The notes beneath the pieces are model-generated. The model was not told the DNA's origin. It saw nothing but the letters and a program-made list of their open reading frames with translations, and did not search any database. From Endozoicomonas elysicola (GTDB lineage Bacteria; Pseudomonadota; Gammaproteobacteria; Pseudomonadales; Endozoicomonadaceae): DNA of 64,000 nucleotides. The stretch is taken from NCBI RefSeq assembly GCF_000710775.1, contig NZ_JOJP01000001.1, positions 1,193,825 to 1,257,824 on the forward strand. Direction: 5' to 3'. The position numbers were made by a program, and so were the translations under genes. Below, piece after piece: positions 55,733 to 64,000 of this stretch (position 1 is its first letter; the number at the start of each line of letters is the position of its first letter).

Positions 55733-57889
55733 ATGAGCCTTCCCTGCGTAGTTAAAAAAGGGGTTATCTCTCTTTTTTTATGGGTCGCTATTCAGTCTAT
55801 GTCTGCCGCATCAGAGAACTATGCGGGCAGTCAGGTTTGTGCTTCCTGCCATATTGAAGCCTATACCGACTGGAAAAGCAGCCAGCACCATTCAGCACTT
55901 CAAAAGACCAGCCCTGATAATGTTCTGGGTGACTTTCAGAATACTTATTTTCGGTATGGCGGAGTCACCAGCCGCTTTTTCCGAAAGAACGACCAGTTCA
56001 TGGTTGAGACAGATGGACCAGATGGAAAAATGGGGCAATATAATGTTGTCTATACCATTGGTGATTATCCGCTACAGCAGTATCTGATCGAATATCGTGG
56101 TGGACGATTACAGGCTCTGGGGATAGCCTGGGACACAAGACCTGACTCGGAAGGTGGTCAACGCTGGTTTCATCTTTATCCTGACGATCAAGTGGATTAC
56201 AAAAGTCCATTACATTGGGCTCAACCTTCACAGAATAGCAACCGGATGTGTATTGAGTGCCATACCACGGCCTATCAGAAGGGGTATCAGGCAGAAAATA
56301 ATGTCTATAACAGCCAGTGGCTTGAAGCTGGGGTCGGGTGTGAAAGTTGTCATGGCCCTGCTAAGGGTCACGTCGAGTGGTCACAGAAACCTGATGGGAG
56401 AAAAGGAAAAGGACTGGTTGTGGATATCTCTGATGCCAACCGCTGGCATTGGCCTGAGGATCAGTCAATTGCCAGTGCTGTTGATAAAAAGCCACAGAAG
56501 CAAATCGACGTCTGTGCACAATGCCATTCACGCCGTGAGGGCATCGCTGCAGAGCCACAGATCCGAAATCCCCTGACAGAAAACTATCAACCAGAACTAC
56601 TGAGAAATGGTTTATATCATTCAGATGGTCAAATAAACGACGAAGTTTTTGTTTATGGTTCGTTCGCCCAGAGTAAAATGTTCCAGGCGGGTGTGACCTG
56701 CACCAATTGCCACAACCCTCATTCTAATAAGCTGAAGGCACCTCCTGACCAGCTGTGTGCTCAATGTCATAATCCACAGACGTTTGATACACCCAAGCAT
56801 ACCTTTCATAAGGCGGGTAGTGTGGGCTCAGCGTGTGTTAGCTGCCATATGCCTGAAAAGACATATATGGTGGTCGATCCCAGAAGGGATCACTCCTTTA
56901 AGATACCCAGACCAGATCTTTCTGAAAAACTGGATACTCCCAATGCCTGTAATCAATGCCATGATAACCAGAGTAGTCGCTGGGCCTCAGCAGCGCTTGA
57001 TCAGTGGCTTGGTAAAAAATGGCGGGAACATCCGGAGTTTGCTTCGACCTTTCATCAGGCCCGTACTGGTAGCAGAGCCGCCAGTGAGCCGCTATTGGCC
57101 ATTGCTGCCAATGATGACTATGCGCCCATTGTCAGGGCAACGGCATACAGTGAAATGGCAAACTATCTCAGTCGATCAGCACTGCCGGTTATTGGTAAGG
57201 GGCTGAATGATCATGACCCACTGATTCGGTCTTCAGCTGTTTCTACTTTGGCTTCGGCACCACCACAGTCACAGTTGCAGATATTGCTTCCTTTGATGGA
57301 AGACCCATCGAAAGTTGTTCGACTTGAAGTTATCCGGGTTATCGCAGCTATACCAGAAGATTGGTTCACTCCCGCACAAAGGGACAGGCGTCAGCAGCTG
57401 GTTGAAGAGTATATTGCCGTTCAACGGCTGCATGCTGACACTGCAGCAGGAAGAATCAATCTTGGTCAATTTTATCTGAAACTTGGCCGTATAACGGAAG
57501 CAACCCAACAATTTAATAAAGCCATTGTTATAGAGCCACTGTTTGAACAGGCGTATATCCAACTTGCATCTGCTTATCATCGGATGAACCGTCATAAGGA
57601 AGAGGAGGATACTCTGCAGAATGGGCTTGAGAAGAACCCTCTATCTGCCAGCCTGTATCATTCGATGGGGCTTTATCTGGTGCGTCAGAAGCAACGTGAA
57701 GCATCCATTGTTTACCTGCAAAAGGCGGCCGATTTAATGCCGGATAACCCACGGTTTATTTATATATATGGTGTTGCATTGCATTCGACGGGCAATAGTC
57801 ATAAAGCTATTAAGGTGCTGACACAGGGACGCGAGCGCTTTCCTGATAACCCGGATATAAACAATGCACTGAAAGCTTATGACAAATGA
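55733..57889 (+). CDS. Octahaem c-type cytochrome with HEAT- and TPR-repeat C-terminus
   Basis: 718 residues. A signal peptide (GVISLFLWVAIQSMSAAS) sends it to the periplasm. Eight CXXCH haem sites: first Cys at residues 36, 173, 203, 261, 323, 342, 368 and 406. Between about 440 and 560 the chain is HEAT-like (PIVRATAYSEMANYL, PLIRSSAVSTLAS, KVVRLEVIRVIAAI). From about 585 to 715 there are TPR units (AAGRINLGQFYLKLGRITEATQQFNKA, AYIQLASAYHRMNRHKE). It probably transfers electrons to an oxidised N, S or metal substrate, or docks a partner through the repeats; the reaction is unknown. Monocistronic. Confidence 0.9.
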   Translation: MSLPCVVKKGVISLFLWVAIQSMSAASENYAGSQVCASCHIEAYTDWKSSQHHSALQKTSPDNVLGDFQNTYFRYGGVTSRFFRKNDQFMVETDGPDGKMGQYNVVYTIGDYPLQQYLIEYRGGRLQALGIAWDTRPDSEGGQRWFHLYPDDQVDYKSPLHWAQPSQNSNRMCIECHTTAYQKGYQAENNVYNSQWLEAGVGCESCHGPAKGHVEWSQKPDGRKGKGLVVDISDANRWHWPEDQSIASAVDKKPQKQIDVCAQCHSRREGIAAEPQIRNPLTENYQPELLRNGLYHSDGQINDEVFVYGSFAQSKMFQAGVTCTNCHNPHSNKLKAPPDQLCAQCHNPQTFDTPKHTFHKAGSVGSACVSCHMPEKTYMVVDPRRDHSFKIPRPDLSEKLDTPNACNQCHDNQSSRWASAALDQWLGKKWREHPEFASTFHQARTGSRAASEPLLAIAANDDYAPIVRATAYSEMANYLSRSALPVIGKGLNDHDPLIRSSAVSTLASAPPQSQLQILLPLMEDPSKVVRLEVIRVIAAIPEDWFTPAQRDRRQQLVEEYIAVQRLHADTAAGRINLGQFYLKLGRITEATQQFNKAIVIEPLFEQAYIQLASAYHRMNRHKEEEDTLQNGLEKNPLSASLYHSMGLYLVRQKQREASIVYLQKAADLMPDNPRFIYIYGVALHSTGNSHKAIKVLTQGRERFPDNPDINNALKAYDK

Positions 57890-57891
57890 GC

Positions 57892-58587
57892 TTAGGCAAT
57901 ATGATTTTTAGCGAGGAGGTATCTTCGCTCGGGTCGTCCCACGGTACCGTATACGATTTCAGCCTGTAGCTGCTGCTCACTGGTCAGGTACTCGAGATAT
58001 CGGCGGGCAGTGGTTCGGCTGACGCCAATGCACTGGCCGACCTCTTCAGCATTGAACGTACTGTGACTGCTCGAAAAGACACTGCGAACCTTGTCCAGCG
58101 TTAGCGCATCAACGCCTTTTGGTAAACGGCTCGTTGCTTTTGGAGATGATGATGATCCCGAGTCGTGTAGCAGGGTATCAACATCTTTTTGAGCGAGCGT
58201 CTCTAGGGAGGAGAGTCTTTCAATATGTGTCTTATACTTCTGGAGTGAGGCTTGCAGCCGCTCAAACACCAATGGCTTCAATATATAATCCAATACGCCG
58301 CCGTGAAGTGCCTCCCGCAGAGTATCAACCTCCTGGGCTGCGGTGACCAGAATCACATCCGTCCCCCGGTTGCTGGCGCGCAGCCAGCGTAATAGCTCAA
58401 GACCGGTGCCTGTTGGGAACTGGATATCCAGCATAAGCAGATCAGGTGAAAGCACCTCGACCATATCTCTGGCATCAATCAGGCTGTGGGCCAGACCAAC
58501 GACCTCAAATCCCTCTATACGTTCAAGGAAACGACGCTGGATCTCTGCAATCTGTCGATCATCTTCAGCTATGACGACACGTACCAT
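57892..58587 (-). CDS. CitB/DcuR-type response regulator
   Basis: 231 residues. The receiver domain (1-120) has EDDRQIAE, phosphoacceptor Asp in LLMLDIQFPTGTG and Lys in ILKPLVFE. The C-terminal HTH (about 160-230, GQCIGVSRTTARRYLEYLTS) is of the CitB/DcuR class, not OmpR. Encoded 26 bp after the sensor kinase, in the same direction. It most likely activates the divergent tripartite transporter operon in response to citrate or another carboxylate. Confidence 0.92.
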   Translation of the reverse strand: MVRVVIAEDDRQIAEIQRRFLERIEGFEVVGLAHSLIDARDMVEVLSPDLLMLDIQFPTGTGLELLRWLRASNRGTDVILVTAAQEVDTLREALHGGVLDYILKPLVFERLQASLQKYKTHIERLSSLETLAQKDVDTLLHDSGSSSSPKATSRLPKGVDALTLDKVRSVFSSSHSTFNAEEVGQCIGVSRTTARRYLEYLTSEQQLQAEIVYGTVGRPERRYLLAKNHIA

Positions 58588-58613
58588 CGCTTGTTCACAC
58601 TCCTTTTAATGTC

Positions 58614-60272
58614 TTAAACTTGTTTTTTTACAGGGGGTATTTTGGGTATAAAGACAATAAACCGGCTTCCGCCATGGTCTCCGGGTTCTACAATAATCTG
58701 CCCATTCAGTTCATCCAGCTGTTTGCGAACCAGGTAAAGCCCAATGCCATGGCCTGCCCCCTTTTTGCTGGTTACCCCTTTTTCAAAAATACGGAGCTGG
58801 TCTTCTGGTGTAATACCAGGACCATCGTCATCCATTTCAAAAATAAGGTCGTTGCCCAGATCGGTCATGCTGAGCCGGACCTCTCCACCTGTACCATGGT
58901 GACGAAGGGTTGCTTCCAAGGCATTATCCAGCAGGTTGCCAATAATAGCGACCAGCTGCTCTCTGGAAAGGTCATCCGGTAGCTCGGCCATATGACTGCT
59001 TTCATCCACCGTCAGAGAGAGCCCAAGCTCTCTCGCACGGTTATATTTCCCTAAAAGACAGCCAGCAAGTATGGGATCAGGCACTGCCTCAACCAATAGT
59101 TGTATCAATGCCTGATGGCTCTGATTTTCCTGACCAATAAACGTCAGTGCCTGCTCAGTAGCACCAATCTGAATCAGTCCGGCAATGGTATGCAGTTTAT
59201 TACTGTACTCGTGGGCCTGACTGCGCAGTGAGTCAGCATACTGTTGTACCCGGTCCAGCTGCTGACTGACTCGGTCCAGCTCATCTTTGCGGCGAAAGCT
59301 TGAAACAACCCCTGTTATCTGACCACCATTTGTCAGTGGAATACGGTTGACGATTAATTGTTTTCCCTGCATCCAGACATGCTGGTCGTAGTGGGGCTCT
59401 CCAGTAGCCAGAACTTCCAGAATATTGCTATCCGGGAGGACCTCTTGCACTGGAAGGCCAATAAGATCCTGACTGGTGGGTAAACCCAGGGTAGCCAGTG
59501 CTGTTTGATTACAAGTGGTGATTCTGCCATCACCATTAATGGCAATAATTCCTTCCCGGACCGACTCCAGAGTTGCGTTTCGTTCCTGGTACAGTCTGCC
59601 GATCTGATCCGGTTCCAGTCCAAAAATAGCCCGCTTAACGTAGTCAGCAAAAGCAATGGCCATCACCGCGCTGACCAGAAAACCGAGAATAATGACCAGA
59701 GCCAGAGTCTGACGGTATCGATTAACGACGCTGGCAATGCGATCCGTAAGGTACCCTACCGATACAACCCCAATGACTTCGTCAGTATCCGGGGAAATGA
59801 TGGGCGCTCTGGCTCGCATTGAGGTCCCGAGACTGCCCTGGGCGGTATAGGCATAACCTTTGCCACCGGGGAAGGTCAGTGGGCGTTCATCGGGCTCATC
59901 ATCCAGCATGGATAATCCGATGGCATCAATATCGGGGTGAGCCAACCGGATTCCTAGATGGTCAGCAATGACGACATAACGTGCACCGTTCTTTTCAGCC
60001 AGCTTCAGGCTCAATGGGTGTAGAAAGTTGCTGTCACGTTCTGTCACGGCACGCTGAACGGACGGTATGTCTGAAATGGTGTTAGCCACATGCATGGCTT
60101 TCTGAGCCATCTGCTCATCCAGTGCCTGGCTGAGATAGGTCAGGGCAAAACCTCCCACCAGGCCTGTCTGAATCAACACCATGACACCCAGAATTAAAAT
60201 CATCCGGGTCTTCAACTTGACTATGCGCTTAAAGAGCAGCTGTTTGACGTTATTTGTGAGATTCATGCTCAA
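58614..60272 (-). CDS. CitA/DcuS-type sensor histidine kinase
   Basis: 552 residues. Two membrane helices (ILILGVMVLIQTGLVGGFALTYL and LALVIILGFLVSAVMAIAFA) bracket a periplasmic Cache/PASp domain (about 40-180) that senses small carboxylates in CitA and DcuS. Then come a cytoplasmic PAS (about 230-340), a phospho-His in QAHEYSNKLHTIAGLIQ, N box NLLDNALEATL, and G boxes DDGPGI and GHGIGLYLV. All catalytic motifs are intact. The 156-bp gap to the divergent tctC gene suggests shared control. Confidence 0.93.
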   Translation of the reverse strand: MSMNLTNNVKQLLFKRIVKLKTRMILILGVMVLIQTGLVGGFALTYLSQALDEQMAQKAMHVANTISDIPSVQRAVTERDSNFLHPLSLKLAEKNGARYVVIADHLGIRLAHPDIDAIGLSMLDDEPDERPLTFPGGKGYAYTAQGSLGTSMRARAPIISPDTDEVIGVVSVGYLTDRIASVVNRYRQTLALVIILGFLVSAVMAIAFADYVKRAIFGLEPDQIGRLYQERNATLESVREGIIAINGDGRITTCNQTALATLGLPTSQDLIGLPVQEVLPDSNILEVLATGEPHYDQHVWMQGKQLIVNRIPLTNGGQITGVVSSFRRKDELDRVSQQLDRVQQYADSLRSQAHEYSNKLHTIAGLIQIGATEQALTFIGQENQSHQALIQLLVEAVPDPILAGCLLGKYNRARELGLSLTVDESSHMAELPDDLSREQLVAIIGNLLDNALEATLRHHGTGGEVRLSMTDLGNDLIFEMDDDGPGITPEDQLRIFEKGVTSKKGAGHGIGLYLVRKQLDELNGQIIVEPGDHGGSRFIVFIPKIPPVKKQV

Positions 60273-60427
60273 TATTTTTTGGCGACGTCCATAAAAAAGC
60301 AGTCGTGAACTTTATGATCAAAATACCCGTTAAGTTCAAAAGCTTCAGCTCATGTGAAGGTCTGGGTAATCTTTATTTAAAGAAATAAAAACCTCAATAA
60401 TCATAACAATCTATGAGGGTGTCCCCG

Positions 60428-61417
60428 ATGATTCGCTCTATTTCCAGAAAAAAGCGTTCCTCTCTTCTTGCCATAGCACTGACTGGTTTTCTCACTGCAG
60501 GCGCTTCGATACATGCAGTTGCACTGGATGAACTTCACTTTCTGATTCCCGGTGGTGCAGGCGGTGGCTGGGATAGCACTGCCCGTGGAACCGGTGAGGC
60601 TCTGACCAAATCAGGCCTGGTGGAATCAATCTCGTATGAAAACATGTCCGGTGGTGGTGGTGGCAAAGCCATTGCTCACCTAATTGAAACAGCTGCTCAG
60701 CAGGATGACACCCTGATGGTGAACTCCACCCCGATTGTTATTCGCTCGCTGTCGAAAGTGTTTCCCCAGTCTTTTCGTGATCTGACACCCGTGGCGGCTA
60801 CCATTGGTGACTTCGGTGCTTTTGTTGTTCGTGCTGACTCCCCTTATACCAGTTTCCAGCAGGTGGCAGAAGATTTTGTTAAGAACCCACGTTCAGTAAA
60901 AGTGGCAGGCGGTTCCGCACGGGGCAGCATGGATCATCTGGTGGCGGCAATGGCCTTTAAAGCTTCTGGAGGTGACCCGCGTCGTGTGAAGTATGTCGCT
61001 TATGATGCGGGCGGTAAGGCGATGGCCAGCTTATTGTCTGGTGAGACGGATATTCTTTCTACCGGTCTGAGTGAAGCCTTGAGCCTGGCAGATGCTGGTG
61101 AAGTTCGGGTACTGGTGATGACAGGAGAAGAGCGTTCTGATGCTGCTCCTGAGGTGCCGACTCTGAAAGAGCTGGGTTATAACAGCAGTTTTGTTAACTG
61201 GCGGGGCTTTTTTGGCGCTCCAGACCTGAGTGAAGAGAAAAAAGCGGAGTTTGTGAAGACCCTTGAGAAGATGTACGAAACAGCCGAGTGGGAGCAGGTG
61301 CGGGCCCGTTATGGCTGGTCTGAAATCTTCAAACCTGACGCTACGTTTGTCGCATTCCTTGGCAATCAGGAAAAAGAAATGGGGACTCTGATGCGCGAAC
61401 TGGGCTTCCTGAAATAA
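60428..61417 (+). CDS. tctC: Tripartite tricarboxylate transporter, periplasmic binding protein
   Basis: 329 residues from ATG 60428, which has gagggtg 7 nt upstream; ATG 60413 lacks a ribosome site. The signal peptide is SLLAIALTGFLTAGASIHAVA. Binding-fold landmarks of TctC/Bug proteins are HFLIPGGAGGGWDSTARG, ENMSGGGGGKAI, VAGGSARGSMDHLV and ELGYNSSFVNWRGFFGAP. It binds a carboxylate and delivers it to TctA/TctB. A hairpin between tctC and tctB probably sets the higher level of this subunit. Confidence 0.93.
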   Translation: MIRSISRKKRSSLLAIALTGFLTAGASIHAVALDELHFLIPGGAGGGWDSTARGTGEALTKSGLVESISYENMSGGGGGKAIAHLIETAAQQDDTLMVNSTPIVIRSLSKVFPQSFRDLTPVAATIGDFGAFVVRADSPYTSFQQVAEDFVKNPRSVKVAGGSARGSMDHLVAAMAFKASGGDPRRVKYVAYDAGGKAMASLLSGETDILSTGLSEALSLADAGEVRVLVMTGEERSDAAPEVPTLKELGYNSSFVNWRGFFGAPDLSEEKKAEFVKTLEKMYETAEWEQVRARYGWSEIFKPDATFVAFLGNQEKEMGTLMRELGFLK

Positions 61418-61430
61418 TTTTCCCAATCTT

Positions 61431-61456
61431 GCGGGGATTGTTTAATCACTCCCCGC
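61431..61456 (+). terminator. Internal hairpin between tctC and tctB
   Basis: Seven-bp GC-rich stem gcgggga / tccccgc, 12-nt loop, followed by ctttt. Position within an operon suggests a partial terminator or 3'-end stabiliser that keeps binding protein in excess of membrane subunits. Confidence 0.6.
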
Positions 61457-61499
61457 CTTTTCAATATGCCCTTATCTGATATCGCCTGAGGTTATTCAC

Positions 61500-61982
61500 A
61501 TGACGTTGAGTAAGGATCAGATTGGTTCTCTGGTATTTCTTTGTCTGTCACTCAGTTATGGCTATTACGCAGGTCAGATTCCCCTGTTGCCGGGTGACGA
61601 GTTTGAGCCTTTCCATGCTCAAACACTGCCGTACGCCTTGGCAGGGCTGGGAGCACTGTTCTCGTTTTTACTGTTAGCGAGCAGTTCAATGGCAGGAAGT
61701 CGCAGTGAGGCAAAGTCATCAAACGCATCTCTCGATTTTTCGTTGGTCGCAAAACTTCTGGCTTTGATTGTTCTTTTTGCCATTGCGTTGCAGTGGATTG
61801 GTTTTCTTCTGGCAACAACCATGTTCCTTATTGGTGGTTACTGGCTACTGGGCGAACGTCGTCCAAAGGTTCTGATTCTGGCTTCACTACCATTTGCGGC
61901 AGGCATTTGGGGAGTATTGACTCAGTTGCTTAATATTTATCTGGCTCCGGGTCAGCTGTTGATCATGGTGACGGGAGGCTGA
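61500..61982 (+). CDS. tctB: Tripartite tricarboxylate transporter, small membrane subunit
   Basis: 160 residues with four hydrophobic segments (IGSLVFLCLSLSYGYYAG, LPYALAGLGALFSFLLLA, LLALIVLFAIALQWIGFLLATTMF, LASLPFAAGIWGVLTQLLNIYL, the third long enough to bend or count twice). This is the size and topology of TctB. It begins 82 bp after tctC and ends two bases before tctA. Confidence 0.88.
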   Translation: MTLSKDQIGSLVFLCLSLSYGYYAGQIPLLPGDEFEPFHAQTLPYALAGLGALFSFLLLASSSMAGSRSEAKSSNASLDFSLVAKLLALIVLFAIALQWIGFLLATTMFLIGGYWLLGERRPKVLILASLPFAAGIWGVLTQLLNIYLAPGQLLIMVTGG

Positions 61983-61984
61983 TT

Positions 61985-63523
61985 ATGTTGGATGGTCTGT
62001 TTACTGGATTAACAACGGCCATAATGCCGTTCAATTTGTTAATGGTGGTGGTTGGCTGTTTTGCAGGCACATTCATCGGTATGTTGCCGGGCCTTGGGCC
62101 TATCTCTGCTGTGGCATTGATGATCCCCATCACCTACGGTCTAGATCCTTCGTCAGGCATTATTCTGATGGCGGGCGTTTACTATGGTGCTGTTTTTGGT
62201 GGTTCGACATCATCGATTCTGATCAATGCACCAGGGTGTGCCAGCACGGTAGTGACCGCGTTTGATGGCTATCCTCTGGCGCAGCAGAATAAGGCGGGTA
62301 AGGCTCTTGCTCTGGCCGCTTATTCTTCTTTTACCGGTGGCACTATCGGCGCCATTATTCTGCTGTTTGCAGCACCCTTTCTGGCCTCTGTTTCTCTCAG
62401 CTTCCAGTCTGGTGATTACTTTGCCCTGATGCTCCTTGGTTTAACAGCCGTTGCCGCATTTTCAGGAAAAGGTCAGACGCTCAAAGCGATGATCATGACC
62501 GTTTTTGGGTTGATGATTGCGACGGTGGGAACCGATTTGATGTCAGGCACCACACGGTTTACGTTTGGGAATGTAAACCTGATTGATGGTGTCAGTTTTC
62601 TGTTGCTGGCGATGGCCACCTTTGCCTTGGCAGAAGTTCTGATGTCGGTTATGAAAGGCGCTCATCGAGAGCAGGATCAGGCGATGGATAGTGAAGCGCT
62701 GGGCAGTATGAAACTCAGTCGTGATGAAGTAAAAGAAGTGGCGCCAACGGTCGCCCGTTCATCTGTATTTGGCTTTCTGGTCGGTGTGCTGCCGGGGGCT
62801 GGTGCAACGATTGCCTCTTTCCTGGCTTATGGTCTTGAGCGCAACCTGGCCAGCGCCAAACAGAAGTTACAGTTTGGTAAGGGAGCGCTACGTGGGTTGG
62901 CTGCGCCTGAGTCTGCCAATAATGCAGCCTCTACGGGCTCCTTTGTTCCCCTGCTAACGCTGGGTATTCCAGGCTCTGGAACCACAGCCATTATGTTGGG
63001 TGCATTGATCGCCTATGGTATTCAGCCTGGGCCTCGTCTGTTTATGGATAATCCGGATGTGTTCTGGTCCGTCATTATTTCCATGTACTTTGGCAATCTG
63101 GTGCTGTTGATTCTGAACCTACCATTGATTCCATACATCTCCAGGTTACTGGCGATTCCAAGGCCTATATTGATTCCACTGATTCTCTTTTTCTCCATTA
63201 CCGGCGTTTACCTGGTCAGCTTTAATACTTTTGATATTCATATGATGGTTGCGATTACCGTTATTGCCCTTGGGCTGAAGCTGCTGGATTTCCCTATGGC
63301 GCCAATGCTGCTTGGGTTTATTCTGGGTGGAATTCTCGAGAATAATCTCAGTCGGGCTCTGACGCTTTCCGATGGAAGTTTGTCTTTCCTGTGGGAGCGT
63401 CCACTGACGCTGAGTATTTGCCTGATTACCCTGGTTCTGCTTCTCTTGCCAGTACTTCGCAGCCTGCTGGACATGAAAGCAAGAAATCAGGAAGTACCGG
63501 GTGCGAATGTCGGTGAAGGTTGA
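61985..63523 (+). CDS. tctA: Tripartite tricarboxylate transporter, large membrane subunit
   Basis: 512 residues, normal family size, about 11-12 membrane segments. TctA signatures: GCFAGTFIGMLPGLGPISAVALMIP, YGAVFGGSTSSILINAPG, the GVLPGAGATIASFLAYGLER loop, and TLGIPGSGTTAIMLGALIAYG. It forms the sodium-coupled translocation channel with TctB. The final gene of the operon, followed by a strong bidirectional terminator. Confidence 0.95.
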   Translation: MLDGLFTGLTTAIMPFNLLMVVVGCFAGTFIGMLPGLGPISAVALMIPITYGLDPSSGIILMAGVYYGAVFGGSTSSILINAPGCASTVVTAFDGYPLAQQNKAGKALALAAYSSFTGGTIGAIILLFAAPFLASVSLSFQSGDYFALMLLGLTAVAAFSGKGQTLKAMIMTVFGLMIATVGTDLMSGTTRFTFGNVNLIDGVSFLLLAMATFALAEVLMSVMKGAHREQDQAMDSEALGSMKLSRDEVKEVAPTVARSSVFGFLVGVLPGAGATIASFLAYGLERNLASAKQKLQFGKGALRGLAAPESANNAASTGSFVPLLTLGIPGSGTTAIMLGALIAYGIQPGPRLFMDNPDVFWSVIISMYFGNLVLLILNLPLIPYISRLLAIPRPILIPLILFFSITGVYLVSFNTFDIHMMVAITVIALGLKLLDFPMAPMLLGFILGGILENNLSRALTLSDGSLSFLWERPLTLSICLITLVLLLLPVLRSLLDMKARNQEVPGANVGEG

Positions 63524-63550
63524 AGCTAACAGAACCTGATCTGGATATTG

Positions 63551-63582
63551 AATAAAAAGCCCTGGTGTCAGGGCTTTTTATT
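63551..63582. terminator. Bidirectional terminator after tctA
   Basis: Fourteen-bp perfect stem aataaaaagccctg / cagggctttttatt with a gtgt loop. T-rich on both strands, between tctA and the convergent acetyltransferase gene. Confidence 0.93.
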
Positions 63583-63594
63583 CATTGTTTTTGT

Positions 63595-64000
63595 TTAGCT
63601 TAGGTTCATCGTGTATTCAGGATGCCCGGTGTGCGGGTCGGCCTGTTCACTGGCCTTAACGAACCCTTGAGACAGGTAAAATTGATAACTGGCTTTGTTT
63701 TCCTTGTAGACTGAAAGCGTTAATTCAGACCTTTGACCTTTTGCATGAGTGATCAGGGATTTTCCGATTCCCTGCCCTTGAAACTCCGGCAGCACAAAGA
63801 TTGCAGCCAGAGTATTTTCATACAGTGCGTAAAAGCCAAGAACTTTCCCTCTCTGTTCATATACCCAGCTTTCTGAAGCCGGCAGATAGGTATTCCGCAT
63901 ATTGTCTAACTGAGAACGCCAGAAATCAGCTTCGATAAAATCATGAGCTTTGATTGAAGCATTCAGCCAGATAGTGAGAACAGTATCAGTATCGTTCTCG
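63595..64000 (-). CDS. GNAT family N-acetyltransferase, YjaB-like (5' end outside window)
   Basis: The C-terminal 134 residues are present; the frame remains open to base 64000, so the start is beyond the window. GNAT motifs: the acetyl-CoA loop LPEFQGQGIGKSLI, followed by LSVYKENKASYQFYLSQGF, and a C-terminal HPEYTMNLS. Upstream of the first internal Met (63900) the translation IWLNASIKAHDFI is conserved in YjaB-type proteins, so the Met is not the start. Substrate unknown. Confidence 0.88.
   Translation of the reverse strand, partial: ENDTDTVLTIWLNASIKAHDFIEADFWRSQLDNMRNTYLPASESWVYEQRGKVLGFYALYENTLAAIFVLPEFQGQGIGKSLITHAKGQRSELTLSVYKENKASYQFYLSQGFVKASEQADPHTGHPEYTMNLS

Overview
The window reads as chromosome of a marine-type gammaproteobacterium. 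An Oceanospirillales/Endozoicomonas-like host is my best guess, inferred from gene content (SLC13/DASS and tripartite tricarboxylate transporters, imelysin iron cluster, DUF1302/DUF1329 pair, UspE, cytochrome c5); no 16S sequence is present to prove it. The window opens inside a ribosomal RNA operon: the 3' third of 23S rRNA, then two tandem 5S rRNA genes that differ from each other by base-pair-preserving changes, then a strong terminator.

Bases 1.6-11.3 kb hold ordinary chromosomal genes. These are a frame-broken M20 peptidase, two convergent DASS anion transporters around a small ABM-domain protein, a REC-EAL c-di-GMP phosphodiesterase, an orphan polyamine-type binding protein, a UspE-like stress protein and a cytochrome c5. 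A tRNA-Arg(CCG) gene at 11322-11398 is the integration site of a 17-kb element running to 28378. The element is bounded by a 49-bp direct repeat of the tRNA 3' half and carries a tyrosine integrase, an AlpA/excisionase-type regulator, and a P4-like primase plus DUF927 ATPase. Its cargo is a type I restriction-modification operon (hsdM, a DUF1016/YhcG nuclease, hsdS, hsdR), an exported excalibur-domain protein, and a HipA-like kinase coupled to a HIRAN-domain protein. Short repeats (gttctaaca) next to both att sites look like integrase arm sites. Just beyond the element is a convergent methyltransferase/HNH nuclease pair.

Bases 30-39 kb carry a SEC-C protein, a DnaQ-like exonuclease and the histidine utilisation locus. 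A fused HutI-HutG protein is transcribed leftward and hutC-hutU-hutH rightward, with a palindromic HutC-type operator between them. Together the locus encodes the four-step path histidine to urocanate to imidazolonepropionate to formiminoglutamate to glutamate plus formamide. Bases 38.8-47.1 kb form a second catabolic-looking cluster: an AraC regulator divergent from an alkyl-sulfatase-like lipoprotein, a DUF1302 outer-membrane barrel, a DUF1329 protein and a PQQ-type propeller. A CstA-family peptide/pyruvate-type transporter follows.

Bases 48.7-53.9 kb are a Fur-box-preceded leftward cluster (imelysin, di-heme peroxidase-like thiol oxidoreductase, second imelysin-like lipoprotein, DUF1513) implying iron-controlled periplasmic function. 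After it come a CNNM/CBS membrane protein, a small SET-domain protein and an octaheme cytochrome with HEAT/TPR C-terminus. A CitA/CitB-type two-component system lies divergent from tctC-tctB-tctA, a tripartite tricarboxylate transporter it probably controls. The window ends in a GNAT acetyltransferase gene cut by the edge. A palindromic dispersed repeat occurs twice, beside hutIG and inside the imelysin cluster.
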